Assembly (NCBI RefSeq): GCF_014127485.1
Contig: NZ_CP059903.1
Span: forward strand, 1,674,001-1,738,000
From: Nocardioides dongkuii
GTDB lineage: Bacteria > Actinomycetota > Actinomycetes > Propionibacteriales > Nocardioidaceae
Length of the DNA stretch: 64,000 bases
Direction: 5' to 3'
Of this stretch, positions 33,712 to 42,649 are shown piece after piece. The translations under genes and the position numbers were made by a program. A model generated the notes under the pieces. That model saw only the letters and a list, made by a program, of their open reading frames with translations. It ran no database searches and was not told the origin of the DNA. Numbering within the stretch: position 1 is the stretch's first letter; every line of letters starts with the position of its first letter.

Positions 33712-33725
33712 GGGACCTACGGCCC
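33712..33725. promoter_or_regulatory. DosR-like box upstream of the alcohol dehydrogenase
   Basis: GGGACCTACGGCCC keeps the GGGNC ... GNCCC outline of the 14-base DosR core (11 of 14 positions) and lies 75 bases before the dehydrogenase ATG, a normal distance for an activator site. It also starts only 14 bases after the ligase stop, so a terminator role cannot be excluded. Confidence 0.5.
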
Positions 33726-33799
33726 TGCCGGGCGGCGTCCGGCCCGAGCAGGCTCGAGGTGACCGAAGCGCACCCGCGAGGCACCTCGAAGGACACGTC

Positions 33800-34816
33800 A
33801 TGAAGGCCGCAGTCGTCACCAGCTTCTCCGCACCGCTCGAGATCCAAGACCGTCCCGTCCCCGCCCCCGCGGCCGGCCAGGTGCTCGTCCGCCTCGAGGC
33901 CTCCGGCCTGTGCCATACCGACATCCACGCCGCCCACGGGGACTGGCCGGTCAAGCCGAGTCCGCCGTTCGTGCCCGGCCACGAGGGGGTCGGCATCGTC
34001 GAGGCGCTGGGCCAGGGCGTCACCCACCGCGCCGTCGGCGACCGGGTCGCGATGCCGTGGCTGGGTCACGCCTGCGGGCACTGCCGCTACTGCATCACCG
34101 GCTGGGAGACGCTCTGCGAGGAGCAGCAGAACACCGGCTACTCCGTCGACGGCGGCTTCGCCGAGTACGCCGTCGCCGACGCGACCTACGTCGTGCGCGT
34201 CCCCGACGGCGTCGCCGCCCGGGAGGCCGCGCCCCTCACCTGCGCCGGGGTCACCACGTACAAGGCGGTGAAGGTGGCCCACATCCAGCCCACCGAGCGC
34301 GTCGCGGTCTTCGGCATCGGTGGACTGGGCCACCTGGCCCTGCAGTACGCCCGGATCGTCGGCGGGTCGGTCATCGCCGTCGACGTCGAGCAGGCCAAGC
34401 TCGACCTGGCCGCGGAGCTGGGCGCCGACCACGTGGTCAACGCCGCGACGAGCGACCCGGTCGCGGCCATCGAGGCCCTCGGCGGGGCGGACGTCGCGAT
34501 CGTGCTCGCGGTGATCCCGTCCGTCTTCGAGCAGGCCTTCGCCTCCCTGCGGCGCGGTGGACGGCTGGTGTGCGTCGGTCTGCCTCCCGAGAGCGAGGGG
34601 CCGATGGCGCTCCCGATCTTCCCGACCGTCCTCAAGGGCATCTCGGTCATCGGCTCCATCGTCGGCACCCGCCAGGACCTCACCGAGGTCTTCGACCTGC
34701 ACGCCCTGGGCCGGACCCGGGTCATCGCGGAGACCCGCTCGCTCGACGACGTCAACGAGTGCATCGAGGACGTGCTCGCCGGCCGGGCGCCTGCGCGCCT
34801 CGTGTTCGAGCTCTGA
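33800..34816 (+). CDS. Zinc-dependent alcohol dehydrogenase, AdhP type
   Basis: 338 residues of the medium-chain dehydrogenase family. Catalytic zinc ligands: Cys in ASGLCHTDIHAAHGDW and His/Glu in PGHEGVGIVEALG; structural zinc lobe: HACGHCRYCITGWETLC; nucleotide motif FGIGGLGHLALQYA followed by an acidic residue (VDVEQAK), which predicts NAD(H). This AdhP/AdhA group reduces acetaldehyde or oxidises ethanol. In the hypoxia setting it would regenerate NAD+ by fermentation. ATG with GAAGGA; a DosR-like box lies upstream. Confidence 0.93.
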   Translation: MKAAVVTSFSAPLEIQDRPVPAPAAGQVLVRLEASGLCHTDIHAAHGDWPVKPSPPFVPGHEGVGIVEALGQGVTHRAVGDRVAMPWLGHACGHCRYCITGWETLCEEQQNTGYSVDGGFAEYAVADATYVVRVPDGVAAREAAPLTCAGVTTYKAVKVAHIQPTERVAVFGIGGLGHLALQYARIVGGSVIAVDVEQAKLDLAAELGADHVVNAATSDPVAAIEALGGADVAIVLAVIPSVFEQAFASLRRGGRLVCVGLPPESEGPMALPIFPTVLKGISVIGSIVGTRQDLTEVFDLHALGRTRVIAETRSLDDVNECIEDVLAGRAPARLVFEL

Positions 34817-34880
34817 GGACCCCACCAGCGGGGCTGCGCACCCGCGCAGTCCAGCGTGCCCGCGGAAGGGGGAGCACGCG

Positions 34881-37448
34881 ATGGTTCGCGACGCGCTCCC
34901 CGACGCGGCCGAAGGCCTCCGCGGCGATGCCGTCGAGCGGGCACGTGCCGCGCACGGCCGGAACGAGATGCCCCAGCCACGGGCACCGCACCCGCTGCGA
35001 CTGTTCGCCGCCCAGCTGACCCACCTGCTGGCCCTGCTCCTGTGGGTGGCTGCCGGGCTCGCCCTGCTCGCCGGGATGCCGCAGCTGGCGGTCGCGATCG
35101 TCACGATCGTGCTGCTCAACGGCGCGTTCGCGTTCTGGCAGGAGTTCCGGGCGGACCGGTCGGCGCAGCAGCTGCGCTCGCTCCTCCCTGTCCGCGCCCG
35201 GGTCGTGCGGGACGGTCGGCCCGTCAGCGTGGACGTCACGGACCTGGTCGTGGGCGACTACGTCCTGCTCGAGGCCGGCGACCGGGTCGGTGCCGACATG
35301 GAGGTGCTCAGCGGGCACGGGCTCACGCTGAACGAGTCGATGCTCACCGGCGAGAGCGCGGCGGTGCCGCGCTCGACCGGCGAGGAGATCCGGTCGGGCA
35401 CCTTCGTCCTCGAGGGGGACGCGGCGGCTCGCGTCACTGCAGTCGGCTCCGCGACCGCGCTCGCCGCGATCGCCCGGCTCACCGACACCGCCACCCGTCC
35501 GCCGAGCCCGCTCACCGTGCAGCTCCGCAGCGTCGTGCGGGTGGTGGCGATCGTGGCCGCCGGCACCGGCGTCGCCCTGGGGATCGGATCGGTGCTCCTG
35601 GGTCTGGGCCTGACCGAGGCGTTCCTGTTCGGCGTCGGGGTCAGCGTCGCCCTGGTGCCCGAGGGGCTGCTGCCCACGGTCACCTTGTCCTTGGCCCGTG
35701 GCGCCCAGCTCATGGCGAGGCGTCAGGCCCTGGTCCGGCGCCTGGACGCCGTCGAGACGCTCGGCGCGACCACCTTCATCTGCACCGACAAGACCGGCAC
35801 GCTGACCCAGAACCGGATGAGCGTCGTGGCGGTGGCGACCACCGCGGGCACGGTCCGGATCGCCGGCGAGGGCTACTCGCCGGACGGCACGCTCGACGGG
35901 AGCCCGCAGGCCGTGGAGCGCGCGCGACGCGGAGCCGCCGCGGCCCTGGCCTGCGTCACCGGACGGGTCTCGCGCGGCCCGGACGGCACCTGGGTCGCCG
36001 AGGGCGACCCGATGGAGGCCGCGATCCACGCCCTCGCCCTGCGCGCCGGCGTACCCGCGCCCTCCGGTGCCGGCGAGCGTCTCGCGTACACGCCCGACCG
36101 GATGCTCAGCTCCCACCTGCACGACGGCCGGGTCAGCGTCCTCGGCGCCCCGGAAGCAGTCATCGCGCGCTGCGTCGAGCCGCCCGAGAACCTCGTGAGC
36201 CAGCTCGCCGCCCTGACCGACCGTGGCTACCGCGTCGTGGCTGCGGCCGAGCGGACCTGGGCGGGTGCGCCGGACCACGCGATGGAGCACGAGCTGCGGC
36301 TGGTCGCCCTCCTGGCACTCCAGGACCCACCTCGGCCCGACGTCGCCGAGGCGCTCGACCGGTGCCGTGCCGCCGCCATCCGGGTCGCCATGATCACCGG
36401 GGACCACCCGCGCACCGCCCGCGCGATCGCCACCCAGGTGGGACTCCTCACCGACGACGGGGTGGTCCTCAACGGGCCCGATCTCCCCGCCTCGGACGCC
36501 GCGCTGGCCGCCCTGCTCGACACCCCAGGCGGGGCCGTCGTGGCTCGCGCCGCCCCCGCCGACAAGCTCCGGATCGCGGTGGCGCTCCGCGGCCGCGGGC
36601 ACGTGGTCGCGATGACCGGGGACGGCGTGAACGACGCGCCGGCGCTGCGGGCCGCGGATGTCGGGGTCGCGATGGGTGCCAGCGGCAGCGACGTCGCCCG
36701 TGAGGCCGCGGACCTCGTGCTGCTCGACGATCACTTCGTCACCATCGTGGCGGCCGTGCAGCTGGGCCGGGCGACGTTCGCCAACGTGCGCCGCTTCCTG
36801 ACCTTCCACCTCACCGACAACGTCGCCGAGCTCGCACCGTTCGCGCTCTGGGCGCTCACGGGGGGCAGCTTCCCGCTCGCGTTCGGGGTCCTCCAGGTCC
36901 TGGCGCTCGACATCGGCACCGACATGCTTCCTGCGCTCGCCCTGGGTGCCGAGCCGGCACGCGACAGCGTGATGCAGGGCACCCGTCGTCGCCGCCTCGT
37001 GGACCGCGCGCTCCTGCTGCGGGCCTTCCTGGTCCTCGGCCTGACCGAGGCGGTGCTCTCGCTCGGCGCCTTCGCCGTCGTGCTGGTCGACGGTGGCTGG
37101 CGGTGGGGGGAGGCCCCGGACCCGGGGCTGCTCGCGACGGCCTCGGGCACGGCGTTCGCGACGGTGGCCTGCTGCCAGATCGCGAACTCCTTCGCCTGCC
37201 GGAGTACGACCCGCCCGGTCTGGCGGGTCGCGCTCACGTCCAACCGGCTGCTGCTGGGGGCGGTCGCCGCCGAGCTGGTGCTGCTGCTGGTCTTCGTCGG
37301 CGTCCCGCCCGTGGCCGACCTGCTCGGCGGGACGTGGCCCTCCGCGCTCGGCTGGGTGCTGGCCCTGTGCGCCGCGGTGGTCCTGGTCCTCGTGGACGCC
37401 GCGGCGAAGACCCTCCGGCGCGACGCTCCCGCCGCCCTCAGCCGCTGA
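34881..37448 (+). CDS. CtpF-like type II cation-transporting P-type ATPase
   Basis: 855 residues. Actuator motif NESMLTGESAAVP, phosphorylation site CTDKTGTLTQNRM, hinge MTGDGVNDAPALRAADVGV and about ten membrane helices. Helix M4 has VALVPEGLLPTVTLSLA (PEGL, as in Ca2+ or Na+/K+-type pumps), and DIGTDMLPALALGAE in M6 is typical of the P2 class; no heavy-metal CPC motif or N-terminal metal-binding domain. M. tuberculosis CtpF, a DosR-regulon Ca2+ pump, has the same traits. ATG with GGAAGGGGGAG upstream. It closes the island; the substrate ion is inferred. Confidence 0.9.
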   Translation: MVRDALPDAAEGLRGDAVERARAAHGRNEMPQPRAPHPLRLFAAQLTHLLALLLWVAAGLALLAGMPQLAVAIVTIVLLNGAFAFWQEFRADRSAQQLRSLLPVRARVVRDGRPVSVDVTDLVVGDYVLLEAGDRVGADMEVLSGHGLTLNESMLTGESAAVPRSTGEEIRSGTFVLEGDAAARVTAVGSATALAAIARLTDTATRPPSPLTVQLRSVVRVVAIVAAGTGVALGIGSVLLGLGLTEAFLFGVGVSVALVPEGLLPTVTLSLARGAQLMARRQALVRRLDAVETLGATTFICTDKTGTLTQNRMSVVAVATTAGTVRIAGEGYSPDGTLDGSPQAVERARRGAAAALACVTGRVSRGPDGTWVAEGDPMEAAIHALALRAGVPAPSGAGERLAYTPDRMLSSHLHDGRVSVLGAPEAVIARCVEPPENLVSQLAALTDRGYRVVAAAERTWAGAPDHAMEHELRLVALLALQDPPRPDVAEALDRCRAAAIRVAMITGDHPRTARAIATQVGLLTDDGVVLNGPDLPASDAALAALLDTPGGAVVARAAPADKLRIAVALRGRGHVVAMTGDGVNDAPALRAADVGVAMGASGSDVAREAADLVLLDDHFVTIVAAVQLGRATFANVRRFLTFHLTDNVAELAPFALWALTGGSFPLAFGVLQVLALDIGTDMLPALALGAEPARDSVMQGTRRRRLVDRALLLRAFLVLGLTEAVLSLGAFAVVLVDGGWRWGEAPDPGLLATASGTAFATVACCQIANSFACRSTTRPVWRVALTSNRLLLGAVAAELVLLLVFVGVPPVADLLGGTWPSALGWVLALCAAVVLVLVDAAAKTLRRDAPAALSR

Positions 37449-37499
37449 GCCGCACCGAGCCCGCGGTGCAGGGACGAGCGGCACCGCGTGCGAGTCCGG

Positions 37500-38822
37500 T
37501 CAGAGGACCCCGCCGAGAGGCTGGACCACGGCGCCGGACGCGGCGACGTACTCGAGGAAGGACCGGAACCGCTCCTCGGTCCAGGAGAGGTCGTCGCCCT
37601 CGTCGCCGATCTTGTGGAAGACGAGGTTCGCCCAGTCGCCGTCGGCGGCGGCCGCGTCGACCATCCCGCGCACCTCGGACTCGGCCTGGTCGGCGAAGAC
37701 CGAGACTCCGGTCAGCCGCTGCTCCTGCACCCAGGACAGGGACTGGTTCACCGGGTTGATGGTCCGGCCGGTCACGAAGAACCGGCGCACGACCGCAGCC
37801 ACGCGATCGTCGACCGACCCGTTGGGGTAGGCGAAGTGCTGTCGGCCGCGGAAGTTCCGCTCCCGCAGCCAGGCCGCGCTCGCACCGACCCGCTCCAGCA
37901 GCTCGGCGTCGTCCAGCGAGCGCAGCGGGACGTCGTCGTGCCCGCCGATGTCCCAGCCGCGGTCGTGCAGGTCCTCCACCTGCTCGTAGGTGAGGTAGCC
38001 GGGGGAGCCGAGCCTCTCCGAGATGAGGTACGCCGTCCCGACCCACCCGTGCTGGTCCATCAGCTGCGCGGCGCGGTACTGGCTGGCCCATCCGTCGTCG
38101 AAGGTCAAGGAGACCACCCCGGGCGCCGGGGAGTCGGGGACCCGTACCGCCTGGCAGGCGAGCAGCTCGACCGTGGTCCCGACGGGGGACCACGCGGTGA
38201 AGGCGAGGGCCGTGATCGACGACCATCGAGGTTCGCCCTCCCGGCCGGTGAACGCCGACCTCGGCAGCACCACCTCGGTCCACTCGCCGTCGACCCGGGC
38301 CGGGCGGGCGATCGCCGCGCCGAGCTGGACGTGGAAGAACGCCGTCTCCGTCGACTGCAGCCGGACCTGGCTGGCACCGAGGGCGTCCCAGTCGTCGACG
38401 CGCACCCACAGCTTGAGGTGGCTGCCGGACATGTCGACCGGGTCGAACTCGCGCAGCGCGTTCGCGACCGCCTCGGAGTCACGGGGGGTGACGACCCGCA
38501 CCGATCCGGTGCCGGCCTTGGCCTCCGCCACGTTGCTGACCTCCCCCTCGCCGAACCAGTCGACGAAGTCGCTCGAGGTGTCGGTCAGCAGCCCGGAGGC
38601 GCGGCGCGAGACCCGGATCGGGGTGACCCGGTCCAGACCCTGCTCACGGTCCTCGGCCCACCCTTCGAGCCGGTCCTCGGCCACGATCGGTGCAGCGACC
38701 GCTGCCCCGGCGGCGGTCGCGACCACGGCGCCCAGGACCCCTCGGCGACGCGTGCGCGCGCGCCGGTCGACCTCGCCGTCGTCGACATCTCCGTCGGCAT
38801 CTCCGGGGGGCGCAGGGTCCAT
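37500..38822 (-). CDS. Secreted polysaccharide deacetylase-family protein
   Basis: 440 residues. A twin-arginine-like basic stretch (RARTRRRGVLG) precedes a hydrophobic Ala-rich helix ending AAVAAP, so it is exported, possibly by Tat, or anchored. An N-terminal beta-rich region (about 70-230) is followed by a NodB-like deacetylase domain: SLTFDDGWASQYRAA (metal-binding Asp-Asp), WDIGGHDDVPLRSL in the place of the HxxxH motif, and FAYPNGSVDDRVAAVVRRFF. The usual second His of SHTxxHxxL is not evident (GGHDDVPL), so activity may differ. Probable target: cell-wall or capsular polysaccharide. Confidence 0.82.
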   Translation of the reverse strand: MDPAPPGDADGDVDDGEVDRRARTRRRGVLGAVVATAAGAAVAAPIVAEDRLEGWAEDREQGLDRVTPIRVSRRASGLLTDTSSDFVDWFGEGEVSNVAEAKAGTGSVRVVTPRDSEAVANALREFDPVDMSGSHLKLWVRVDDWDALGASQVRLQSTETAFFHVQLGAAIARPARVDGEWTEVVLPRSAFTGREGEPRWSSITALAFTAWSPVGTTVELLACQAVRVPDSPAPGVVSLTFDDGWASQYRAAQLMDQHGWVGTAYLISERLGSPGYLTYEQVEDLHDRGWDIGGHDDVPLRSLDDAELLERVGASAAWLRERNFRGRQHFAYPNGSVDDRVAAVVRRFFVTGRTINPVNQSLSWVQEQRLTGVSVFADQAESEVRGMVDAAAADGDWANLVFHKIGDEGDDLSWTEERFRSFLEYVAASGAVVQPLGGVL

Positions 38823-38882
38823 CTCGTCATGATCGCCCGCGGGCGTGCGGGAGACCAGGAACCCGGAGGGGGAGGTTGCGGG

Positions 38883-39563
38883 TCAGCCCTCGTCGTCGAC
38901 CAGCCCGGCCCGGTAGGCCGCGATGGCGACCTGCACCCGGTTGGCGGCGCCCAGCTTGGTCAGGATGTGGGTGACGTGGGCCTTCACGGTGGCCTCGCTG
39001 AGGAAGAGCTCGCTGCCGATCTCGGCGTTGGAGAGGCCCTGGGCGATCAGCCGGAGGACTCCCAGCTCCCGCTCCGAGAGCGTCGCCATGCGGCCGCGGA
39101 GGTCGTCGGGCACCCTCCGGCCGTAGGTGCGGGACAGCCGGCCGGTGAGCGTGGGGGACAGGATGGCGTTGCCGGACGCCACCGTGCGCATCGACTGGAT
39201 CAGCGCCTGGGGCGGGGTGTCCTTGAGGAGGAACCCCGCGGCCCCGTTCTCCAGGGCCTCGAACACGTGCTCGTCGACGTCGAAGGTGGTCAGGATGACC
39301 ACGTGCGGGGGGTGGGGGAGCGCACGGACGAGCGCGAGCGCGCGCAGCCCGTCGACCCTGGGCATCCGGATGTCCATGAGCACGATGTCCGGTGCCAGCG
39401 CGCGGACCCGGTCCACCACCTCGGTCCCGTCCTCGGCCTCCCCGACGACCTCCAGGTCGGGCGCGCTGGACAGGATCATCCGCAGCCCCGCTCGGACCAG
39501 GGCCTCGTCGTCGACCAGCAGGATGGTGATCCGCGGGCGCTCGGGCTCCTCCGGCGTGGTCAC
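38883..39563 (-). CDS. NarL-family response regulator
   Basis: 226 residues with a canonical receiver (LLVDDEALVRAGL; phospho-Asp in VLMDIRMPRVDG; Lys in GFLLKDTPP) and a LuxR-type DNA-binding domain (LSERELGVLRLIAQGLSNAE, then EATVKAHVTHILTKLG). The GTG start overlaps the stop of the kinase gene (GTGA), so it is made with its cognate kinase. It lies just upstream of the polysaccharide deacetylase on the same strand (60 bases apart), which may be one of its targets or an operon partner. Confidence 0.92.
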   Translation of the reverse strand: MTTPEEPERPRITILLVDDEALVRAGLRMILSSAPDLEVVGEAEDGTEVVDRVRALAPDIVLMDIRMPRVDGLRALALVRALPHPPHVVILTTFDVDEHVFEALENGAAGFLLKDTPPQALIQSMRTVASGNAILSPTLTGRLSRTYGRRVPDDLRGRMATLSERELGVLRLIAQGLSNAEIGSELFLSEATVKAHVTHILTKLGAANRVQVAIAAYRAGLVDDEG

Positions 39564-40681
39564 AGCTCACGACCGTACGCCGGGAGCAGCGCCGACACCC
39601 GGAACCCGCCGTGGCCGTCCGGGCCTGCCTCGAAGGTCCCGCCGAGCAGCTCGACGCGTTCGCGGAGCCCGTAGAGCCCGGTGCCCGAGCCGCTCGCGGC
39701 GCGGGACGACGGGGCGGCTGTGCCCGCCGAGTTCCGGACGACCACGGAGAGCGATCCGTCGACCTCGGCCAGCTCCACCTCGGCGCTCGACCCCGGCGCG
39801 TGCTTGCTCACGTTGGTGAGGGCCTCCCGGACCACCCGGTACGCCGTCCGTCCGACCGGCGGCGGGCACGCGTCGAGGAACGCCGCGGGGGTGCGGTCCG
39901 TCAGCGTGACGTGGGCCCCGGCGGCGCGCCACTCCTCGAGCAGCGCGCCCAGCTGGTCGACCGACGCCTGGGGCGCGCGTTCGGCGGCGGCGTCCTCGCC
40001 GGTGCGGAGCAGGCTGACGACGTTGCGCAGCTCCTCGAGCGCCTGCCTCGCCGTCCTCCCGATCGCCTGCGCGGACGCCGCCGCGTCCTGCCCCTCGAGC
40101 GTCAGCTCCAGGGCACCGGCGTGGAGGGCGATCAGGCTGACCTGGTGGGCGACGACGTCGTGCATCTCCCGGGCGATGCGCGTGCGCTCCTCCTGGCGGG
40201 CCTCCTCGGCGAGCTGCTCGGCGCGGGCGGCGGCGGCCTGGACGGCCTGCTGCCGTGAGTTGAGGTACAGGCCGACCGTCGCGGGGAGCGCGACGAGCCC
40301 GCTCCAGATGAGCGCCGTCCCCAGCAGCCGCGTGCTCTCGGCGATCTCCAGGACCGTCGGGACGGAGGCGACCGCCAGGACGACCCAGGTCCGGGGTCGG
40401 CTGCCGTACACCTCGGTCACGGTGCCCGCCGCGAGCATGAGCGGCGCCGGCTGGGCGGCGACCACGAGGGCGAGCACGGCGATGCCGAGCACCAGCTCGG
40501 GGTAGCGCCGTCGCCAGCCGATCGCCAGGCAGCACAGGAGCACGACGCCCAGGCTGACGGGGGACGGCTCGAACGGCTCGCCCTGGCGGAAGGCCAACGC
40601 GGCGATCATCAGGGTGAGCGCGATGACGACCACGTCGAGGATCCGGCTCGACGCGACGAACCGGGCCCACGTCGTCGCCAC
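39560..40681 (-). CDS. NarL-type membrane sensor histidine kinase
   Basis: 373 residues. Four to five N-terminal membrane helices without a large extracytoplasmic loop, a short coiled coil (QAAAARAEQLAEEARQEE), HisKA_3 with phospho-acceptor His174 in RIAREMHDVVAHQVSLIAL, and an HATPase domain with REALTNVSKHAPG and GLYGLRERVELLGG. Signal perception is probably within the membrane, as in LiaS- or DesK-like kinases. GTG start. The gene is followed by its regulator with a 4-base overlap; 10 bases separate it from the sortase gene upstream. Confidence 0.92.
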   Translation of the reverse strand: MATTWARFVASSRILDVVVIALTLMIAALAFRQGEPFEPSPVSLGVVLLCCLAIGWRRRYPELVLGIAVLALVVAAQPAPLMLAAGTVTEVYGSRPRTWVVLAVASVPTVLEIAESTRLLGTALIWSGLVALPATVGLYLNSRQQAVQAAAARAEQLAEEARQEERTRIAREMHDVVAHQVSLIALHAGALELTLEGQDAAASAQAIGRTARQALEELRNVVSLLRTGEDAAAERAPQASVDQLGALLEEWRAAGAHVTLTDRTPAAFLDACPPPVGRTAYRVVREALTNVSKHAPGSSAEVELAEVDGSLSVVVRNSAGTAAPSSRAASGSGTGLYGLRERVELLGGTFEAGPDGHGGFRVSALLPAYGREL

Positions 40682-40691
40682 GCTGCCCAGC

Positions 40692-41369
40692 CTAGGCCGC
40701 GGCTGCCGGCCGGAAGGTCGCGACGACGTTGGAGTCCCAGCCGCGGTCGGGGGAGTAGCTGCCCCCGCAGGTCACGATGACGAGCCGCTCGGCGCCGCCC
40801 TGGCCGAACACCTTCTCCGCCGGGAGGTCGGTCTTCGCGTAGGTGTCGACCTTCGCCAGCCGGTAGGCGCACCCGTCGAGGGTGACCTCGGAGCCCACCG
40901 GCAGGTGCTCCAGCTCGGCGAACGGCCCCCGGCCCTGCTCGGCGCTGTCGCGGTGCACCACCAGGACGCCGGTCCCGGTGCCCTCACCGGGCCACGCGCT
41001 CCGGTCCCAGCGGCCGAGGGTCGACACGTCCCCGGGCGGCACCAGGGCCCCGGCGTCGTCCACGGCGATGTCGACGACCCGGAAGTCCTCGTCCCAGGCG
41101 GCGACGTGCAGCGTCAGCGGGCCGTGCCGCTCGGTCGACGCGTCGGGCGACGTCTCGGTCGCCCCCGCGGTCGGGCGGGATTCGGCGGACCTCCGGGCGG
41201 CCTCGTCGTAGGTCTCCACGTCGCGTCCGAGGACGGCCTCGATCCCCGTGTCGATCACCGTGTCCACCGCGGAGCGCGGCACCTGGCTCAGCGCCCCGAT
41301 CGCGAGCAGCACGAGCGCGGCGCTGAGCAGGTAGCGGCCCAGGACGCGGAGACGGTGGCTGCGGATCAC
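40692..41369 (-). CDS. Class F sortase
   Basis: 225 residues: N-terminal membrane anchor (YLLSAALVLLAIGALSQVP), a polar spacer, then a sortase beta-barrel with catalytic His in VLVVHRDSAEQ, catalytic Cys in LVIVTCGGSYS and an Arg candidate in SPDRGWDSN. Size and the WPGEG/GPFAELEHLPVGSEV pattern fit class F, the poorly studied actinobacterial housekeeping-like class. Such enzymes join surface proteins to peptidoglycan at LPxTG-like motifs. A short plus-strand protein with an LALTG sorting signal lies 1.3 kb away. Confidence 0.87.
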   Translation of the reverse strand: MIRSHRLRVLGRYLLSAALVLLAIGALSQVPRSAVDTVIDTGIEAVLGRDVETYDEAARRSAESRPTAGATETSPDASTERHGPLTLHVAAWDEDFRVVDIAVDDAGALVPPGDVSTLGRWDRSAWPGEGTGTGVLVVHRDSAEQGRGPFAELEHLPVGSEVTLDGCAYRLAKVDTYAKTDLPAEKVFGQGGAERLVIVTCGGSYSPDRGWDSNVVATFRPAAAA

Positions 41370-41569
41370 GCCTCCAGGGTCGCCGGAAGACGGGCCCGGA
41401 GCCGTCGGTGATCGGTCTCGAGCACTCCGACCGAGGTCGATCCGATGGTCGATCCGGGCGCCGACCTCCGGACCCGCGGAGCCGACCTTCGCAGGACGGT
41501 TCCGCCCCCGGGATCCGAGATCGTGGAAGTGCCCGAGATCGAGACCGAGAGAGCGAGAGGAGGAAGGCG

Positions 41570-42646
41570 GTGACCGGGACCGCCCGGGAGGTACGGCAGG
41601 TCGTGGCGCTCATCCCGGCGCACAACGAGGCCGAGAACATCACCGATGCGATCCAGGGCCTGCGCGTGCAGGACCTCGCGCCGCACAGGATCGTCGTCGT
41701 CGCCGACAACTGCACCGACGACACCGTCCGGGTGGCGACCGAGGCAGGAGCCGAGGTCCTCGAGACCGTCGGGAACACCGACAAGAAGGCCGGGGCCCTG
41801 AACCAGGCGCTCGCCGCCCTGCTCCCCGAGCTTGACGACGACGTGGCCGTGCTGGTCCAGGACGCCGACAGCGCGCTGGACCAGGGGTTCGTGTCGGCCG
41901 CGGTCCGCTACCTGAGCCGCGACCCGCGGCTCGGCGCGGTGGGCGGGACCTTCCGGGGTCGCGACGACCGGACGTTCGTGGGCCACCTGCAGCGCAACGA
42001 GTACGCGCGCTACGCCCGCGACGTCCGCCGGCTCAAGGGCAGGTGCCTGGTGGTCACGGGCACCGCCGCGGTGCTGCGGGTGCCGACGTTGCGGGAGGTC
42101 GCCGAGGCCCGCCTCGACGGCCGGATCCCGGCCGGCGACGGCCGGGGCGGCATCTACGACACGACAGTGCTGACCGAGGACAACGAGCTCACGTTCGCGC
42201 TCAAGCACCTCGGCTACACCGTGCTCTCGCCCAGGGAGTGCACGCTGACCACCGAGGTGATGCCGACGTGGCGCGCCCTGTGGAAGCAGCGCCTCCGCTG
42301 GAAGCGGGGCGCCCTGGAGAACTGCGTGCAGTACGGCGTGACCAGGGTGACCTGGCGCTACTGGGGACGGCAGCTGTTCACCGCTCTCGGGATCATCGTC
42401 ACGGCGGCGTACCTGGCGAGCATCGTCTGGTCGCTCGCCGTGTACGGGAGCCTGCACGTCCGCCCGTTCTGGCTGGCGATCACGGGCATCTTCGTCGTCG
42501 AGCGCGTCGTCACGGTCAAGGACCGCGGCCCGGCGCGGATGCTCCTGGCCGCGACCATGTACGAGCTCGGCTACGACATCTTCCTGCAGACCGTGCACGC
42601 CAAGGCGTACGCGGATGCGGTCCTTCACCGTGAGAGGAGGTGGTAA
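41570..42646 (+). CDS. Family 2 processive-type glycosyltransferase
   Basis: 358 residues from the GTG with GAGAGGAGG upstream; the open frame extends 54 codons left without a ribosome site. GT-A fold: VALIPAHNEAENITDAI, UDP/metal DxD in VQDADSA, catalytic TED in LTEDNELT, and the QxxRW-type motif in KQRLRWKRG, which marks processive synthases such as cellulose, hyaluronan or PNAG synthases. Two to three C-terminal membrane helices (LFTALGIIVTAAYLASIV, FWLAITGIFVVERVV). It likely makes and extrudes a surface polysaccharide. The downstream sorting-signal mini-protein begins 3 bases after the stop. Confidence 0.9.
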   Translation: MTGTAREVRQVVALIPAHNEAENITDAIQGLRVQDLAPHRIVVVADNCTDDTVRVATEAGAEVLETVGNTDKKAGALNQALAALLPELDDDVAVLVQDADSALDQGFVSAAVRYLSRDPRLGAVGGTFRGRDDRTFVGHLQRNEYARYARDVRRLKGRCLVVTGTAAVLRVPTLREVAEARLDGRIPAGDGRGGIYDTTVLTEDNELTFALKHLGYTVLSPRECTLTTEVMPTWRALWKQRLRWKRGALENCVQYGVTRVTWRYWGRQLFTALGIIVTAAYLASIVWSLAVYGSLHVRPFWLAITGIFVVERVVTVKDRGPARMLLAATMYELGYDIFLQTVHAKAYADAVLHRERRW

Positions 42647-42649
42647 CCC

